Source: Defluviitaleaceae bacterium (GTDB lineage Bacteria; Bacillota; Clostridia; Lachnospirales; WRAA01). Taken from it: a stretch of 6,541 nucleotides of DNA. The first letter of the stretch is position 1; each line of letters starts with the position of its first letter. The notes beneath the pieces were generated by a model that saw only the letters and a program-made list of their open reading frames with translations, did no database searches and had not been told where the DNA came from. Location: assembly GCA_009780445.1 (NCBI GenBank), contig WRAA01000117.1:1-6541 (forward strand), written 5' to 3'. A program made the position numbers and the translations under genes. This document shows, one piece after another, positions 5,291 through 6,541 of the stretch.

Positions 5291-5311
5291 TGTCAACCCA
5301 GCGAACCGTAG

Positions 5312-6541
5312 TCACGACGCGGATTCCTTCTTGTCGTCCATACGCTTGCGCCAGTTTCTGTAGAAATTGGTCTGCGTGACCATCAGGAAGATGATGAACA
5401 CGAAGAGGAATATCGAGATGGGGCTGCTGAATATGCCCGTGAACACGCCCGGCAGTGAGCCTTCAAGCTGCACGGCCCGCCTGAAGTTGTTCTCGAACAG
5501 GGTGCAGAGGATCAGCCCCAGGATGATGGGCGCGATGGGGTAGTCGAACTTTTTCAGGAAGTAGCCGATCAGCCCGAAGCCGAACATCCACACGATGTCG
5601 AACACGTTGTTGCGCATTGCGAAGGAGCCGATTACGGACAGGATGAGGATGATCGGCATGAGGATGCCCTTGGGGATCTCCACGATCTTGGTGAACACCT
5701 TGATACCCGTGAGGCCGGCGGCCAGCAGGAATATGGCGGAGATGAACAGCAGGGCGATGATCATGTAGAAGAAGTGGGGCGTGGAGCTGATAAAGCCGGG
5801 GCCCGGGCGCAAGCCGTGGATGAACAGCGCGCTGATCAGCACCGCCGTCACCGCGTCGCCGGGGATGCCCATTGTCAGCATAGGGATGAACGCACCGCCC
5901 ACCGCCGCGCTGTTGGCCGTTTCGGGCGCGATAATGCCTTCAATCGCGCCTTCGCCGAAGGGCGCAGTCGGCTTCTTCACCGTGCGCTTGGCTTGGTCGT
6001 AGCTAAGCAGGGCGACAACATCACCGCCCGCGCCCGGCAGCACGCCCACCAGCACACCTATGACAGAGGAACGGATCGTAAGGGAAAGGTGCTTGAAGCT
6101 CTCCGCCCAGGACGGTGTTATCTTCTTCACGTCCTGCTTCACGGGTTTGCCCTTGCGGTCGGATATCTGTATAAAAGCTTCGGACGCGCCGAACAGGCCG
6201 ACCATGGCCACAACGAAGTCCACGCCGGCGTTAAGGTACACCATGTCGAAGGTGAAGCGGCGCACCGCAGTCTGCGGATCGATGCCGATTGTGCCGATAA
6301 ACAGCCCGATCGCGCCGGCGATGATGCCGCGGGTGAACGTCTTGGAGCCTAGGCTGCCCGCCATCATCAGCCCCATGAAGGCCAGCATCAGGTAGTCCAC
6401 CGAACGGAAGCGCAGGGCGATAGTCGCGATCATCGGCGCGAAGGCCGCAAGCGCGACAATGCCCACCATTGTGCCGATGAACGACGAAACAGCCGAAATG
6501 CCCATGGCCTTGCCGGCCAGCCCCTTCTTTGCCAGCGGATA
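5312..6541 (-). CDS. tctA: Tripartite tricarboxylate transporter large permease (TctA family), 5'-truncated by window edge
   Basis: TctA is the large membrane subunit of tripartite tricarboxylate transporters, which use a periplasmic or extracellular binding protein (TctC), a small membrane subunit (TctB) and ion-coupled import of citrate-like carboxylates. 409 residues are visible. The frame stays open from the first ATG-Met (6505) to the window edge, reading YPLAKKGLAGKA before it, which is usual TctA sequence, so about 90-100 N-terminal residues are outside. Hallmarks, counted from the Met at 6505, are GVLPGAGGDVVALLSYDQAK (154-173), APETANSAAVGGAFIPMLTM (193-212) with MGIPGD following, and GLRPGP (231-236). 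Multiple hydrophobic helices follow, and the tail is charged and cytosolic-looking. It appears to be the last gene of its operon, ending at the shared terminator; tctB and tctC would be expected upstream, outside the window. The substrate cannot be read from the sequence. The symbol denotes the family. Confidence 0.95.
   Translation of the reverse strand, partial: YPLAKKGLAGKAMGISAVSSFIGTMVGIVALAAFAPMIATIALRFRSVDYLMLAFMGLMMAGSLGSKTFTRGIIAGAIGLFIGTIGIDPQTAVRRFTFDMVYLNAGVDFVVAMVGLFGASEAFIQISDRKGKPVKQDVKKITPSWAESFKHLSLTIRSSVIGVLVGVLPGAGGDVVALLSYDQAKRTVKKPTAPFGEGAIEGIIAPETANSAAVGGAFIPMLTMGIPGDAVTAVLISALFIHGLRPGPGFISSTPHFFYMIIALLFISAIFLLAAGLTGIKVFTKIVEIPKGILMPIILILSVIGSFAMRNNVFDIVWMFGFGLIGYFLKKFDYPIAPIILGLILCTLFENNFRRAVQLEGSLPGVFTGIFSSPISIFLFVFIIFLMVTQTNFYRNWRKRMDDKKESAS

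Noticed and set aside
5774..6352. 192-codon + strand ORF opposite the permease
   Set aside because: Arg/Ala/His-rich shadow of a clearly identified TctA-family gene.

Overview
The window looks like part of a chromosome from a moderately GC-rich Clostridia-type Firmicute. Evidence: strong AAGGAG/GGGAG-type ribosome binding sites, a YihY-type membrane protein with a TTG start, a resolvase-type large serine recombinase of the kind common in Clostridia, a Gln/Met/Pro-rich protein with a ferritin-like tail, and a tripartite tricarboxylate transporter permease. This taxonomic placement is inference; no rRNA or marker gene is present.

Layout. Bases 1-1331 (+) hold the 3' part of a large serine recombinase whose first residues lie before the window. 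Seven bases after its stop, 1339-2100 (+) encodes a 253-residue Cys/His-containing protein of unknown function. It has no visible ribosome binding site, so the junction may be the end of a mobile or intervening element. A hairpin at 2127-2147 separates it from the convergent gene 2155-3276 (-), a low-complexity Met/Gln/Pro repeat protein with a C-terminal helical domain that looks like a ferritin-like bundle lacking part of its metal site. Upstream of that gene are a promoter with a 19-bp palindrome between -35 and -10, an orphan ribosome binding site with a 10-codon ORF on the + strand, and a 102-bp near-perfect inverted repeat. One arm of the repeat encodes the last residues of the YihY/BrkB-family membrane protein at 3452-4219 (-). 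A 149-bp divergent intergenic region follows, with an 18-bp inverted repeat and a leader hairpin. Next is a secreted protein at 4369-5238 (+) with a signal peptide, a Pro/Thr-rich linker built of 11-residue repeats, and a second, unrelated 11-residue FEQ repeat. A 16-bp-stem hairpin at 5247-5290 is shared with the convergent TctA-like permease at 5312-6541 (-), which runs off the right edge.

The genes do not form one operon: strands alternate and convergent pairs share terminators. I see no CRISPR array, tRNA, rRNA, toxin-antitoxin pair or recognisable defence system. The most noteworthy points are the recombinase/hypothetical-gene junction, the 102-bp inverted repeat that enters a coding sequence, and two repeat-built proteins of unknown function.
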